Shown here in pieces: positions 1-7,450 of a stretch of 64,000 nt of DNA. The first letter of the stretch is position 1, and every line of letters starts with the position of its first letter. The position numbers and the translations under genes are program-made. Below the pieces are notes generated by a model. The model saw only the letters and a program-made list of their open reading frames with translations. It searched no databases and had not been told where the DNA came from. The stretch comes from Lachnospiraceae bacterium (lineage in GTDB: Bacteria; Bacillota_A; Clostridia; Lachnospirales; Lachnospiraceae), in NCBI GenBank assembly GCA_017482005.1, contig JAFUOI010000003.1, forward strand, positions 1-64,000, given 5' to 3'.

Positions 1-1
1 C

Positions 2-160
2 AAACTGACAGACAAGAAAGTCGGAAAAGATGCATTTAAGAAGATGGGAAGCAGTAATTACAAGAAAGTGAACGTAAAAGTACCGAAGAAGAAACTTTCT
101 GCTTACAAGAAAATGCTTAAGAAAAAAGGATTGTCATCCAAGGCAAAAGTAAAGAAATAA
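2..160 (+). CDS. C-terminal end of a surface leucine-rich-repeat (BspA-like) protein, partial
   Basis: The open frame enters from the left edge and stops at 158-160. The 52 visible residues are very rich in Lys and end in the pattern VKVPKKKLSAYKKMLKKKG. That Lys-rich tail (KVxVPKxKLxAYKKLLKKKG) is typical of the last repeat of LRR_5/BspA-like cell-surface proteins in Lachnospiraceae, where an 'AFKKMG' turn comes just before it. Only the tail is present, so the size and N-terminal domains of the protein are unknown. A good terminator follows within 20 bases. Confidence 0.6.
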   Translation, partial: KLTDKKVGKDAFKKMGSSNYKKVNVKVPKKKLSAYKKMLKKKGLSSKAKVKK

Positions 161-175
161 CCCTATAAAAGGGAG

Positions 176-207
176 GAGGCGAGGTAAAAATTTTACCTCG
201 CCTTTAT
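176..207 (+). terminator. Rho-independent terminator of the surface protein gene
   Basis: A 12-bp perfect stem (GGCGAGGTAAAA at 178-189 with TTTTACCTCGCC at 191-202) is followed by TTTATTAT. It lies 18 bases after the stop codon. Confidence 0.85.
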
Positions 208-346
208 TATGAAAAAGTTTTAAAAATTTCAAACACTTCATTGAAAGCTTTGTTATTTTATACTGTTATTATATGTGTCGGAAATGGATAAAAAATGTTA
301 TGTAAATTAAAATTCGTTAAATAAAATGTGAACAGATTGTAAACGA

Positions 347-868
347 CTACATTTTTTCCGGTTCCGGATAATCCACGCCAAAGCACTCAACGGTCATAGA
401 CTTGATTTTCTGTGTTGTCATTGGCCTGTCCATATAGTCGGTCGGAGACTCTGCGATTTTATCTACAACATCCATACCTTCCGTTACTTTTCCGAAAGCA
501 GCGTAAGAGCCGTCCAGATGAGGTGATGTTTTGTGCATGATAAAGAACTGGCTTCCGGCTGAGTCCGGATGCATGGCTCTTGCCATGGAAAGAACGCCTT
601 CCGTATGTTTCAAATTATTTTCAAAACCATTTGATGTGAACTCTCCCTTGATGTTGTATCCCGGTCCGCCGGTACCTGTTCCGCTCGGGCATCCTCCCTG
701 AATCATAAAGCCGCGGATTACGCGGTGGAAAATAAGTCCGTCATAGTAGCCCTTTTTGATCAGGCTGATAAAATTGTTTACGGAAACCGGTGCAATTTCA
801 GGATACAGTTCTGCTGTGATCACATCTCCGTTTTCCATTGTAATAGTCACGATTGGATTCTGTGCCAT
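347..868 (-). CDS. ppiB: Cyclophilin-type peptidyl-prolyl cis-trans isomerase
   Basis: This 173-residue protein is one complete cyclophilin domain with no signal peptide, so it should act in the cytoplasm as a proline isomerase in protein folding. Family marks are FHRVIRGFMIQGG (residues 47-59, with the catalytic Arg49), the DSAGSQFFIM strand and HLDGSYAAFGKV. The start at 868 is preceded on the minus strand by a strong TAGGAGGAATC ribosome site. It is a single-gene unit transcribed toward the left edge, divergent from the acetyltransferase gene. Length and motifs fit bacterial PpiB proteins well. Confidence 0.93.
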   Translation of the reverse strand: MAQNPIVTITMENGDVITAELYPEIAPVSVNNFISLIKKGYYDGLIFHRVIRGFMIQGGCPSGTGTGGPGYNIKGEFTSNGFENNLKHTEGVLSMARAMHPDSAGSQFFIMHKTSPHLDGSYAAFGKVTEGMDVVDKIAESPTDYMDRPMTTQKIKSMTVECFGVDYPEPEKM

Positions 869-952
869 GATTGATTCCTCCTAAAGATATTTTCTTTTTT
901 CTAGGATTAGTTTAAAATAAAATGAAACATGCGTAAAGGAAAAAATTAAAAA

Positions 953-1726
953 ATGCAGAAACGATACAAAGAACTTTTGATTACGGATGAAATGCATATT
1001 GCGCAGGAAGCAAGAAAAAAGGGAGAGTATGTTGTCCTTTGCTACCCGCTTGCGGATTGTGTGCCCACCGGAGACATTGAGCACGGATCTATTGCCCGCA
1101 CACACGAAGAAGCCTGTGATATGTCCGTTTTCCCCTATGCCGTTGAAAATGCGGAGGAACTGGATGAAACATATCTTGACCATGTTCTTTGCCGGTTGAA
1201 AGGGATTCCGTGCCATATTCTTGATACGGAGCGCTGCCGCGTGCGAGAAATTACTCCGGAGGATGTAGACCGTTTGTATGAAATTTATGCCGATCCGCAG
1301 ATTACGAAATATATGGAAAACCTTTATGAGAGCAGAGAGGATGAAATTGCTTATACAAAGGACTATATCCGCTGTCACTACGGATTTTATGATTTCGGAA
1401 TGTGGATTGTGGAGGATAAGAAGAACGGGAAGATTATCGGGCGAGCGGGCTTTGATATGCGTGAAGGCTATGAGGAGCCTGAACTTGGATTTATGATCTG
1501 CCGCAATTATCAGCAAAAAGGGTATGCGGGGGAAGTGTGCGGGGCGCTTCTTTCTTACGGGAAGAAGCAGCTGGGGTTTGAAAAGGTCGGTTCATTTACG
1601 AATCCGGAAAATACAGCTTCAGTCCGTCTTCTTTGCAGACTCGGTTTCTCTTATCAAAGTATGCATGTGGTCAATTCTGTCAAAGAGGATAGACAGAAAC
1701 TGGCATATTATCAAAAAGTACTATAG
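953..1726 (+). CDS. GNAT-family N-acetyltransferase with an N-terminal extension
   Basis: Residues from about 95 to 257 form a GNAT domain: the RVREITPEDVDRLYEIY opening strand/helix, the acetyl-CoA loop QQKGYAGE (187-194), and a NPENTASVRLLCRLGF ending, as in RimJ/RimL-like enzymes that acetylate protein N-termini or small amines. The first 90 residues (LLITDEMHIAQEARKKG and later GIPCHILDTERC) form a separate small domain that I do not recognise. It looks alpha/beta, with an alternation of hydrophobic strands and acidic helices. No strong ribosome site precedes the ATG, only GTAAAGGAAAAA. The acceptor cannot be predicted from the sequence. Confidence 0.8.
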   Translation: MQKRYKELLITDEMHIAQEARKKGEYVVLCYPLADCVPTGDIEHGSIARTHEEACDMSVFPYAVENAEELDETYLDHVLCRLKGIPCHILDTERCRVREITPEDVDRLYEIYADPQITKYMENLYESREDEIAYTKDYIRCHYGFYDFGMWIVEDKKNGKIIGRAGFDMREGYEEPELGFMICRNYQQKGYAGEVCGALLSYGKKQLGFEKVGSFTNPENTASVRLLCRLGFSYQSMHVVNSVKEDRQKLAYYQKVL

Positions 1727-1819
1727 GTTTTTCGTATAAGTCCGTCAGAAAGCACAGATTTTTTTGTAAAACTTTGTACAATCTGGCGAGAATAAGAGAG
1801 TGCTTATTGCACGGACAAG

Positions 1820-1828
1820 TGTTATAAT
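1820..1828 (+). promoter_or_regulatory. Extended -10 promoter of ppdK
   Basis: TGTTATAAT at 1820-1828 is an extended -10 (TGn-TATAAT). No good -35 lies 17 bases upstream, as is allowed for extended -10 promoters. It leaves a leader of about 50 bases before the ribosome site AAGGAGG at 1869. Confidence 0.55.
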
Positions 1829-1882
1829 ATATTCATTAGAGTGGATTTTTACACTTAATCTAACATCAAGGAGGACGCGTAA

Positions 1883-4507
1883 ATGTCTAAAATGGTCTAT
1901 TTATTTGAAGAAGGCGACGCTTCCATGCGTAATCTTCTCGGCGGAAAAGGTGCCAACCTTGCAGAAATGACAAAGCTTGGACTTCCGATTCCACAAGGTT
2001 TTACAGTGACAACAGAAGCCTGTACAGATTATTACAAAAATAATCGTTCCATCTCAGAAGACATTCAGAAACAGATTTTTGATGCACTTGCTGAGCTTGA
2101 GAAAAAGCAGGGTAAAAAATTTGGTGATACAGAGAGCCCGCTTCTTGTATCGGTTCGTTCCGGTGCCAGAGCTTCCATGCCTGGTATGATGGACACAATT
2201 CTCAACCTCGGATTAAACGATATTGCAGTTGAGGGCTTTGCTGCAAAGACAGGAAATCCTCGTTTTGCATACGATTCTTACCGTCGTTTCATCCAGATGT
2301 TTTCAGATGTAGTAATGGAAGTACCGAAGTCTCATTTTGAGAGAGTTCTTGATGATATCAAGGATGCTAAAGGTGTGAAATTTGACATGGACCTTACTGC
2401 GGAGGATTTGAAAGAAGTTATCGCAAAATTCAAAGCAATCTATAAAGATAAAATGGGCGAAGATTTCCCACAGGATCCTAAGACTCAGCTTATGGAAGCA
2501 GTAAAAGCCGTATTCCGTTCATGGGATAATGAGAGAGCTATCGTTTACAGACGTATGAACGATATCCCTGGTGATTGGGGAACTGCTGTTAACGTACAGG
2601 CCATGGTATTCGGTAACATGGGTGAGACATCCGGTACCGGTGTTGCTTTCACAAGAAACCCATCCACAGGTGAAAAGGGAATCTATGGTGAGTACCTGAT
2701 CAACGCACAGGGTGAAGACGTAGTTGCAGGTATCCGTACACCGCAGCCGATCACAAAACTTCAGGAAGATATGCCGGCTGCATATCAGCAGTTCATGGAT
2801 ATTGCCATGAAACTTGAAGAGCATTATCGTGATATGCAGGATATGGAGTTTACAATTGAAGACGGTAAATTGTTCTTCCTCCAGACCCGTAACGGTAAGA
2901 GAACCGCACAGGCGGCTCTTCAGATCGCTTGTGATCTCGTAGATGAAGGAAAGATTACACCGGAAGAGGCAGTGATGAGAATCGAAGCAAAATCTCTCGA
3001 TCAGCTTCTTCACCCGACATTCGATGCGGATGCATTGAAAGCAGGAAAAGTAATCGGACAGGCACTTCCGGCTTCACCGGGAGCTGCAGCAGGAAAAGTA
3101 TACTTTACGGCAGAGGAAGCAAAAGCGGCTCACGAAGAGAAGGGCGAAAGAGTTATTCTTGTTCGTCTTGAAACATCTCCGGAAGACATTGAAGGTATGC
3201 ACGCAGCAGAAGGTATCCTGACAGTTCGCGGAGGTATGACATCTCATGCAGCCGTTGTTGCCAGAGGTATGGGAACAGCCTGTGTATCCGGATGCGGCGA
3301 AATCGCGATTAACGAAGAAGATAAAGTGTTTGAACTCGGCGGTGAAGTGATCCGCGAGGGAGATTACATTTCATTAGATGGTTCTACAGGTAAGATTTAC
3401 CTTGGAGATATCAAAACAGTGGAAGCAAGTGTAACAGGTAACTTCGGACGTATTATGGAGTGGGCGGACAAGTACCGTGTACTTAAAGTTCGTACCAACG
3501 CAGATACACCTGCAGATGCAGCAAATGCAATCAAATACGGCGCAGAAGGTATCGGTCTTTGCCGTACAGAGCATATGTTCTTTGAACCGGATCGTATTCC
3601 GAAGATCCGCCAGATGATTCTTGCAAGAACACTTGAGCAGAGAGAGAAAGCTTTGAATGCACTCATTCCGTTCCAGAAGGGAGATTTCAAAGCGTTATAT
3701 GAAGTTATGGAAGGAAAACCGGTTACCATCCGTTTCTTAGATCCGCCACTTCATGAGTTTGTTCCGACAGACGAAGGTGACATCGATGACCTTGCAGTTG
3801 AAATGCTCATGACAGCAGAGGAAGTTCAGGAAGTTTGTGATTCTCTCCATGAGTTCAACCCGATGATGGGACACAGAGGATGTCGTCTTGCGGTGACATA
3901 TCCTGAAATCGCCCGTATGCAGACAAGAGCAGTGATGGAAGCAGCGATCGAAGTGAAGAATGAAAAAGGCTTCGATATTATTCCTGAAATCATGATTCCT
4001 CTTGTAGGCGAAAAGAAAGAACTTAAGTTTGTAAAAGACGTAGTAGTTGCAGAAGCAGAAGCAGTAAAAGCGGAAAAGAATTCCGACATCGAGTACAAGA
4101 TCGGTACGATGATTGAGATTCCTAGAGCAGCACTTCTTGCTGATCAGATTGCAGAAGAAGCAGAATTCTTCTCCTTCGGAACCAATGACCTGACACAGAT
4201 GACCTTCGGTTTCTCTCGTGATGATGCAGGTAAGTTCCTCGGTGATTACTATAAGAACAAGATTTACGAGTCAGATCCGTTCGCAAGACTTGACCAGAGC
4301 GGTGTAGGACAGCTTGTTCAGATGGCAGCAGACAAAGGACGCCAGACACGTCCTGATATCAAACTCGGTATCTGTGGAGAGCACGGCGGAGATCCTTCTT
4401 CCGTAGAGTTCTGCCACAAAGTAGGACTCACCTATGTTTCATGCTCACCATTCCGTGTTCCGATTGCACGTTTGGCAGCAGCACAGGCAGCGATTGCTGA
4501 CAAGTAA
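1883..4507 (+). CDS. ppdK: Pyruvate, phosphate dikinase
   Basis: PPDK interconverts ATP, phosphate and pyruvate with AMP, diphosphate and phosphoenolpyruvate. In anaerobic Clostridia it supports glycolysis or gluconeogenesis at the PEP node. The 874 residues match the usual length of bacterial PPDK. The N-terminal ATP-grasp part begins LLGGKGANLAEMTKLGLPIP. The central swivelling domain carries GGMTSHAAVVARG, whose His is the phosphorylated residue, and the C-terminal PEP-binding barrel has GIGLCRTEHMFF and GICGEHGGDPSSVEF. The AAGGAGG site 8 bases upstream fixes the ATG. Codon use is strongly biased toward the pattern of highly expressed genes. It is a single-gene unit with its own promoter and terminator. 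Confidence 0.97.
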   Translation: MSKMVYLFEEGDASMRNLLGGKGANLAEMTKLGLPIPQGFTVTTEACTDYYKNNRSISEDIQKQIFDALAELEKKQGKKFGDTESPLLVSVRSGARASMPGMMDTILNLGLNDIAVEGFAAKTGNPRFAYDSYRRFIQMFSDVVMEVPKSHFERVLDDIKDAKGVKFDMDLTAEDLKEVIAKFKAIYKDKMGEDFPQDPKTQLMEAVKAVFRSWDNERAIVYRRMNDIPGDWGTAVNVQAMVFGNMGETSGTGVAFTRNPSTGEKGIYGEYLINAQGEDVVAGIRTPQPITKLQEDMPAAYQQFMDIAMKLEEHYRDMQDMEFTIEDGKLFFLQTRNGKRTAQAALQIACDLVDEGKITPEEAVMRIEAKSLDQLLHPTFDADALKAGKVIGQALPASPGAAAGKVYFTAEEAKAAHEEKGERVILVRLETSPEDIEGMHAAEGILTVRGGMTSHAAVVARGMGTACVSGCGEIAINEEDKVFELGGEVIREGDYISLDGSTGKIYLGDIKTVEASVTGNFGRIMEWADKYRVLKVRTNADTPADAANAIKYGAEGIGLCRTEHMFFEPDRIPKIRQMILARTLEQREKALNALIPFQKGDFKALYEVMEGKPVTIRFLDPPLHEFVPTDEGDIDDLAVEMLMTAEEVQEVCDSLHEFNPMMGHRGCRLAVTYPEIARMQTRAVMEAAIEVKNEKGFDIIPEIMIPLVGEKKELKFVKDVVVAEAEAVKAEKNSDIEYKIGTMIEIPRAALLADQIAEEAEFFSFGTNDLTQMTFGFSRDDAGKFLGDYYKNKIYESDPFARLDQSGVGQLVQMAADKGRQTRPDIKLGICGEHGGDPSSVEFCHKVGLTYVSCSPFRVPIARLAAAQAAIADK

Positions 4508-4550
4508 TTCCGGTCGGATTATTATTTGATTATCAATATTTGAGCATTAA

Positions 4551-4583
4551 TATCTCCCTCGCTTTATGCGGGGGAGATATTTT
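4551..4583 (+). terminator. Rho-independent terminator of ppdK
   Basis: The stem ATCTCCCTCGC / GCGGGGGAGAT (one G-U pair) with a TTTAT loop is followed by ATTTTAAAA. Confidence 0.8.
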
Positions 4584-4687
4584 AAAATGATTGCCCGTTT
4601 CTTTTTATGCCTTTTGTCGGGTGATTCTTCCCATGGCGGAGTGTTTTCCGCGTGCGGTCAAAAAATTCTTAAATAACAAATCGTAAT

Positions 4688-4976
4688 TCTGTCCATGAAA
4701 TGTTTGCTAGGCTTTATGGTCAGAAAATATTCAATCAATCCAAATAAATATTTGCCCATGAAATGTTTGCTGGGTTTTATGGTCAGAAAATATTCAAATA
4801 ATTCAAATAAATATCTGCCCATATAGTAGAAGAGTGTATTTTATGGTCAGAATAATCTTCCGATACATAGGAAATTTTCTGCCCATGGAAGTATTATGTG
4901 ATTTTATGAGAAGAAATTTTCCCGAAGGAAAGGGGGTGGGTTACTCGTTAATTAAATAGTCTATTTGATGGGCAGA
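4688..4976 (+). repeat. Tandem array of five ~63-bp hairpin repeats upstream of the PD-(D/E)XK-like gene
   Basis: Five units occur in near-constant register at 4688-4724, 4751-4787, 4814-4851, 4878-4914 and 4940-4976 (period 62-64). Each unit is a 37-38-bp imperfect inverted repeat with left arm TCTGCCCAT and right arm ATGGKCAGA around a variable centre, and units are separated by 25-26-bp AT-rich spacers. The left arm is lost in the fifth unit and the right arm is degenerate in the fourth. Spacers 1 and 2 are nearly alike (AAATATTCAA...AAATAAATA), so they are not CRISPR-type unique spacers. The array fills the 480-base gap between the ppdK terminator and the nuclease-like gene, and its last unit ends just before that gene's ribosome site. 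Confidence 0.85.
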
Positions 4977-4990
4977 AAAAAGGAGGAACA

Positions 4991-5875
4991 ATGAACTATT
5001 TTAAAGAAATTGTAAAAAAAGAAATCTTTCGTTTGGAAAAAATGCTTGTTAAGATTGATTCCTTTTTAGAAAAAGCACCGGAGGGATGTTTAAAATGGCA
5101 AAATAAAAGAGGGACTACATATTATTTTCATCAATTTATGAGAAATGAGATGAAAGAGGAGGAAAAAAAGGAAGAACAGGGAAAAGATTTGCAACCGCAG
5201 AATGGATGCAAGAACACAAAGAAGTGGATAAGAAAATATATAAAGAAAAAAGACATAGATCTGGCAAAATGTTTGGCGCAGAAACAATATTATATTACAG
5301 TAAGACCAATCATAGAGAAAAATTTATATGAATTAAATCGTCTTGTGAGAAAATATCAGGAAAATAAAATAGAAGAAATATATGATCAATTGAGTCTTGA
5401 AAGAAAGCGCCTTGTTGTTCCTTTGGAAACGAGTATAAAAGAGAAGGTACGACAGTGGAAAGAAGAAAAATATGAAATAAATCAAATGTACTCAGAAAAT
5501 CTGCGATATGAAACAGAACAGGGGGAGTTGGTTCGGTCGAAATCAGAGCTGATTATTGCAAATACTCTATATCGGTATCGGAGTGATGTTTTGTATAGAT
5601 ATGAACAACCATTAAAGGTTGCAGTGGATGGAAAAATAAAAACATATTATCCGGATTTTACGGTATTGAACGTACATACAGGAAAAGTAACATATTGGGA
5701 GCATGTTGGACGAATGGATGATCCATATTATGCAAGTGAGTTTGTTCGAAAAATAAATGCATATATGCTAAATGGAATAATGCCCGGAAAAGAAGTGATT
5801 CTAACATTTGAAACACAAACGAATGTGTTGGATCTCGCGGTAGTCAGAAAGTGGATAAAAAAATTAATACTTTGA
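4991..5875 (+). CDS. Orphan PD-(D/E)XK-like nuclease-fold protein, function unknown
   Basis: The 294-residue protein is Lys/Glu-rich and probably helical over residues 1-175. A compact C-terminal domain follows with the order of a PD-(D/E)XK core: RSKSE (E186), YEQPL (E205), YYPDFTV (D222) and YWEHVG (E237-H238). The last motif has His where the usual ExK Lys would sit. Related layouts (SKSE...PDF...WEH.G) recur in uncharacterised Firmicutes proteins, so the fold assignment is inference from motif order. The ribosome site AGGAGGA lies 3 bases before the ATG. The gene is clearly more AT-rich than its neighbours and sits alone between hairpin-repeat arrays. A short N-terminal Lys/Glu patch at 55-65 suggests nucleic-acid binding. 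I see no partner methylase or toxin-like gene. Confidence 0.6.
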   Translation: MNYFKEIVKKEIFRLEKMLVKIDSFLEKAPEGCLKWQNKRGTTYYFHQFMRNEMKEEEKKEEQGKDLQPQNGCKNTKKWIRKYIKKKDIDLAKCLAQKQYYITVRPIIEKNLYELNRLVRKYQENKIEEIYDQLSLERKRLVVPLETSIKEKVRQWKEEKYEINQMYSENLRYETEQGELVRSKSELIIANTLYRYRSDVLYRYEQPLKVAVDGKIKTYYPDFTVLNVHTGKVTYWEHVGRMDDPYYASEFVRKINAYMLNGIMPGKEVILTFETQTNVLDLAVVRKWIKKLIL

Positions 5876-5929
5876 TAGTATTTGAACAAATTGCGGTTTT
5901 TATAAATTCTAATATATCAGGTTGTGATA

Positions 5930-6030
5930 TCTGCCCATGAAATATTTATCAGGTTTCATGGCTAGAAAAAATCTAATTAATTCAAATAAATATCTGCCCA
6001 TATGGTAGGAGAGTGTATTTTATGGGCAGA
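5930..6030 (+). repeat. Two further hairpin-repeat units downstream of the PD-(D/E)XK-like gene
   Basis: Units at 5930-5966 and 5993-6030 again show a 63-bp period. The 101-bp block 5930-6030 is a diverged direct copy of 4751-4851, which is also 101 bp: same unit order, same TAATTCAAATAAATA spacer end, and a nearly identical second unit. The last unit has perfect 9-bp arms, TCTGCCCAT and ATGGGCAGA. The nuclease-like gene is therefore bracketed by direct copies of the repeat block. Confidence 0.85.
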
Positions 6031-6037
6031 ATTGTTT

Positions 6038-6092
6038 ACAAAAAAAGAGGGCAATCCCTCAAGTCACAGTGTGACTTTGGGGATGCCCTCAA
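6038..6092 (-). terminator. Rho-independent terminator of the secreted-protein gene (minus strand)
   Basis: A long stem runs from 6047 (GAGGGCAATCCC) to 6090 (GGGGATGCCCTC), with an inner GTCACA/GTGTGAC helix. On the minus strand it is followed by a T run (the A run at 6040-6046). It lies about 40 bases after the stop of the minus-strand gene. Confidence 0.85.
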
Positions 6093-6129
6093 TCTAATCG
6101 CTCAATAATAATCTGTTTTTAGTGACAGA

Positions 6130-6921
6130 TTAATAGTTGATGTTATATGTACAGTAGAGAGAACCGCCTGTTTTTGTGTTTACCATGTTTACATTAACTT
6201 GGTAGGCGTTTTTCTTGCTTAAGTTTCCGACTCTCAAAGTAGCAGAAGATTTTCCGCCGTTATAAGCATAGTAGGAATACTGTTCCTGTGTGCTGTAAGA
6301 TGTCCCTCCGTCCTGTTTAATTTTCTTGACAGTTGAAAGACTTACGCCTGTGATTTTCCAGTTTTTGTTAGCAGTAAGCTTCACGGTAGCATTTTTAGGG
6401 CTCTTTTTCAGTTTTGCTTTTGCAGAATTCTGTTTTTTCAGTTTACCTGCAAGATTGCCGCTGATACCGGAAATCTTAACGCTCTTTAATGGATTTGTGT
6501 AGTTTTTAACAGTAACTTTTGTCTTGTAAGTTTTGCCGTCAAGCTTATATGAAATAGTAGAAGTTCCGGCTTTTTTTAAACTAAGAGAAATATAGTAGTT
6601 TGCATAAGAATTTTTATAGGTGTTATCTTTTGAGCCGTTATAGTATTTGTAGTTGTATGTGCTGTTGTATGTATCTTTGTTCAGATAATTGATGGTTGCT
6701 ACTTTCTTGTCAGAGGATTTTACACTGCTCTTTTTGATAGTAGCTGATTTCTTTAAGTTGCTGATATAAATGCTGGTATTGCTTGTGCCGCTTTTTGATG
6801 TACGGTAAATGGTCATAGACGAAGGTACATCAGCAGCTTTCGCTGTTACCGGTGTAAATGCAGACACTGCAACGGTTGCTGCCAGTGCGATGGTTAAAAA
6901 TTTTTTGATTGTTTTACGCAT
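6130..6921 (-). CDS. Secreted Lys/Ser/Tyr-rich Ig-like protein, function unknown
   Basis: The start at 6921 is chosen because the minus strand reads AAAGGAGACTGTTTT just before it. An in-frame ATG 18 bases earlier lies inside that ribosome site. The 263-residue product begins MRKTIKKFLTIALAATVAVS and has a cleavable signal peptide ending near AKA-AD. The mature part has about 225 residues, is very rich in Lys, Ser, Thr and Tyr, and has alternating strands (KVATINYLNK, GTSTISYKLDGKTYKTKVTV) like bacterial Ig-like (BIG) domains. No sortase motif, LysM or choline-binding repeat is seen. It probably is a secreted or loosely wall-bound beta-sandwich protein. It is a single-gene unit with its own promoter and terminator. 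Confidence 0.75.
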   Translation of the reverse strand: MRKTIKKFLTIALAATVAVSAFTPVTAKAADVPSSMTIYRTSKSGTSNTSIYISNLKKSATIKKSSVKSSDKKVATINYLNKDTYNSTYNYKYYNGSKDNTYKNSYANYYISLSLKKAGTSTISYKLDGKTYKTKVTVKNYTNPLKSVKISGISGNLAGKLKKQNSAKAKLKKSPKNATVKLTANKNWKITGVSLSTVKKIKQDGGTSYSTQEQYSYYAYNGGKSSATLRVGNLSKKNAYQVNVNMVNTKTGGSLYCTYNINY

Positions 6922-6959
6922 AAAACAGTCTCCTTTCATTTTTTATAAAATTTTAATAT

Positions 6960-6988
6960 ATTGTATCATGTGGACCAAACTAGTACAA
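6960..6988 (-). promoter_or_regulatory. Sigma-A-type promoter of the secreted-protein gene
   Basis: On the minus strand TTGTAC (6983-6988) is followed after exactly 17 bases by TACAAT (6960-6965). The -10 lies about 40 bases upstream of the start codon. Confidence 0.65.
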
Positions 6989-7064
6989 GTCGCATCTTTT
7001 AAAAACGGAATGAATTTGGTATGATAAGGTGAAAAGAGGACAACAGTCAAAGGAGAAATAATAT

Positions 7065-7301
7065 ATGATAAACCCTGCAATTGCAATGAAACTTATGGCG
7101 GCAAAGAACGCCTTTACGAATAACCATCCGAAATTTGTATCCTTTTTGTCGGCGGTGTTCGGAACCGGAATTCCGGAGGATACCATTATTGAAATTACGG
7201 TGACAAAGCCTGGACAGGCACCGATTACTTCCAATATTAAAGTGAAACAGGAGGATTTGGAGCTGATGGAGACATTCAAAGAGATGGCGGGAGCCAGATA
7301 G
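7065..7301 (+). CDS. Small conserved-looking protein of unknown function
   Basis: A 78-residue soluble protein with no signal peptide or membrane segment. An N-terminal helix (INPAIAMKLMAAKNAF) and a small beta part (TIIEITVTKPGQAPITSNIKV) are followed by an acidic C-terminal helix. The ribosome site AAGGAGAA lies 8-9 bases before the ATG. It sits divergently from the secreted-protein gene and about 150 bases upstream of the flagellin-like gene, with a separate promoter between them. Similar short proteins accompany many Lachnospiraceae genomes, but I cannot assign a role. Confidence 0.65.
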   Translation: MINPAIAMKLMAAKNAFTNNHPKFVSFLSAVFGTGIPEDTIIEITVTKPGQAPITSNIKVKQEDLELMETFKEMAGAR

Positions 7302-7359
7302 GCTGATTAGGAAACGATTTGCTTTTGTTTGACAACGGAATAAACAAGTGACAAATAAA

Positions 7360-7388
7360 TTGCAAAAAACGCAGTTGTCGTGTAAAAT
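7360..7388 (+). promoter_or_regulatory. Sigma-A-type promoter of the flagellin-like gene
   Basis: TTGCAA (7360-7365), 17 bases, then TAAAAT (7383-7388). There is no sigma-28-type flagellar promoter (TAAA with GCCGATAA) in the region, which fits an orphan gene outside a flagellar regulon. Confidence 0.55.
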
Positions 7389-7450
7389 AGAAGTGAGCTA
7401 TGTACATTTTCTGTTCTGTTAAAGACAGTAGAGAAGAAAGGGGGATTCCC

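Noticed and set aside
881..1516. Long minus-strand frame over the acetyltransferase gene
   Set aside because: It lies fully antisense to a gene with clear family motifs and has no recognisable domain or ribosome site.
4688..6030. CRISPR-like regularly spaced repeats
   Set aside because: The 'spacers' are AT-rich, partly alike and of low complexity, the repeats vary between units, and no cas-like gene is near. It is a hairpin array, not CRISPR.
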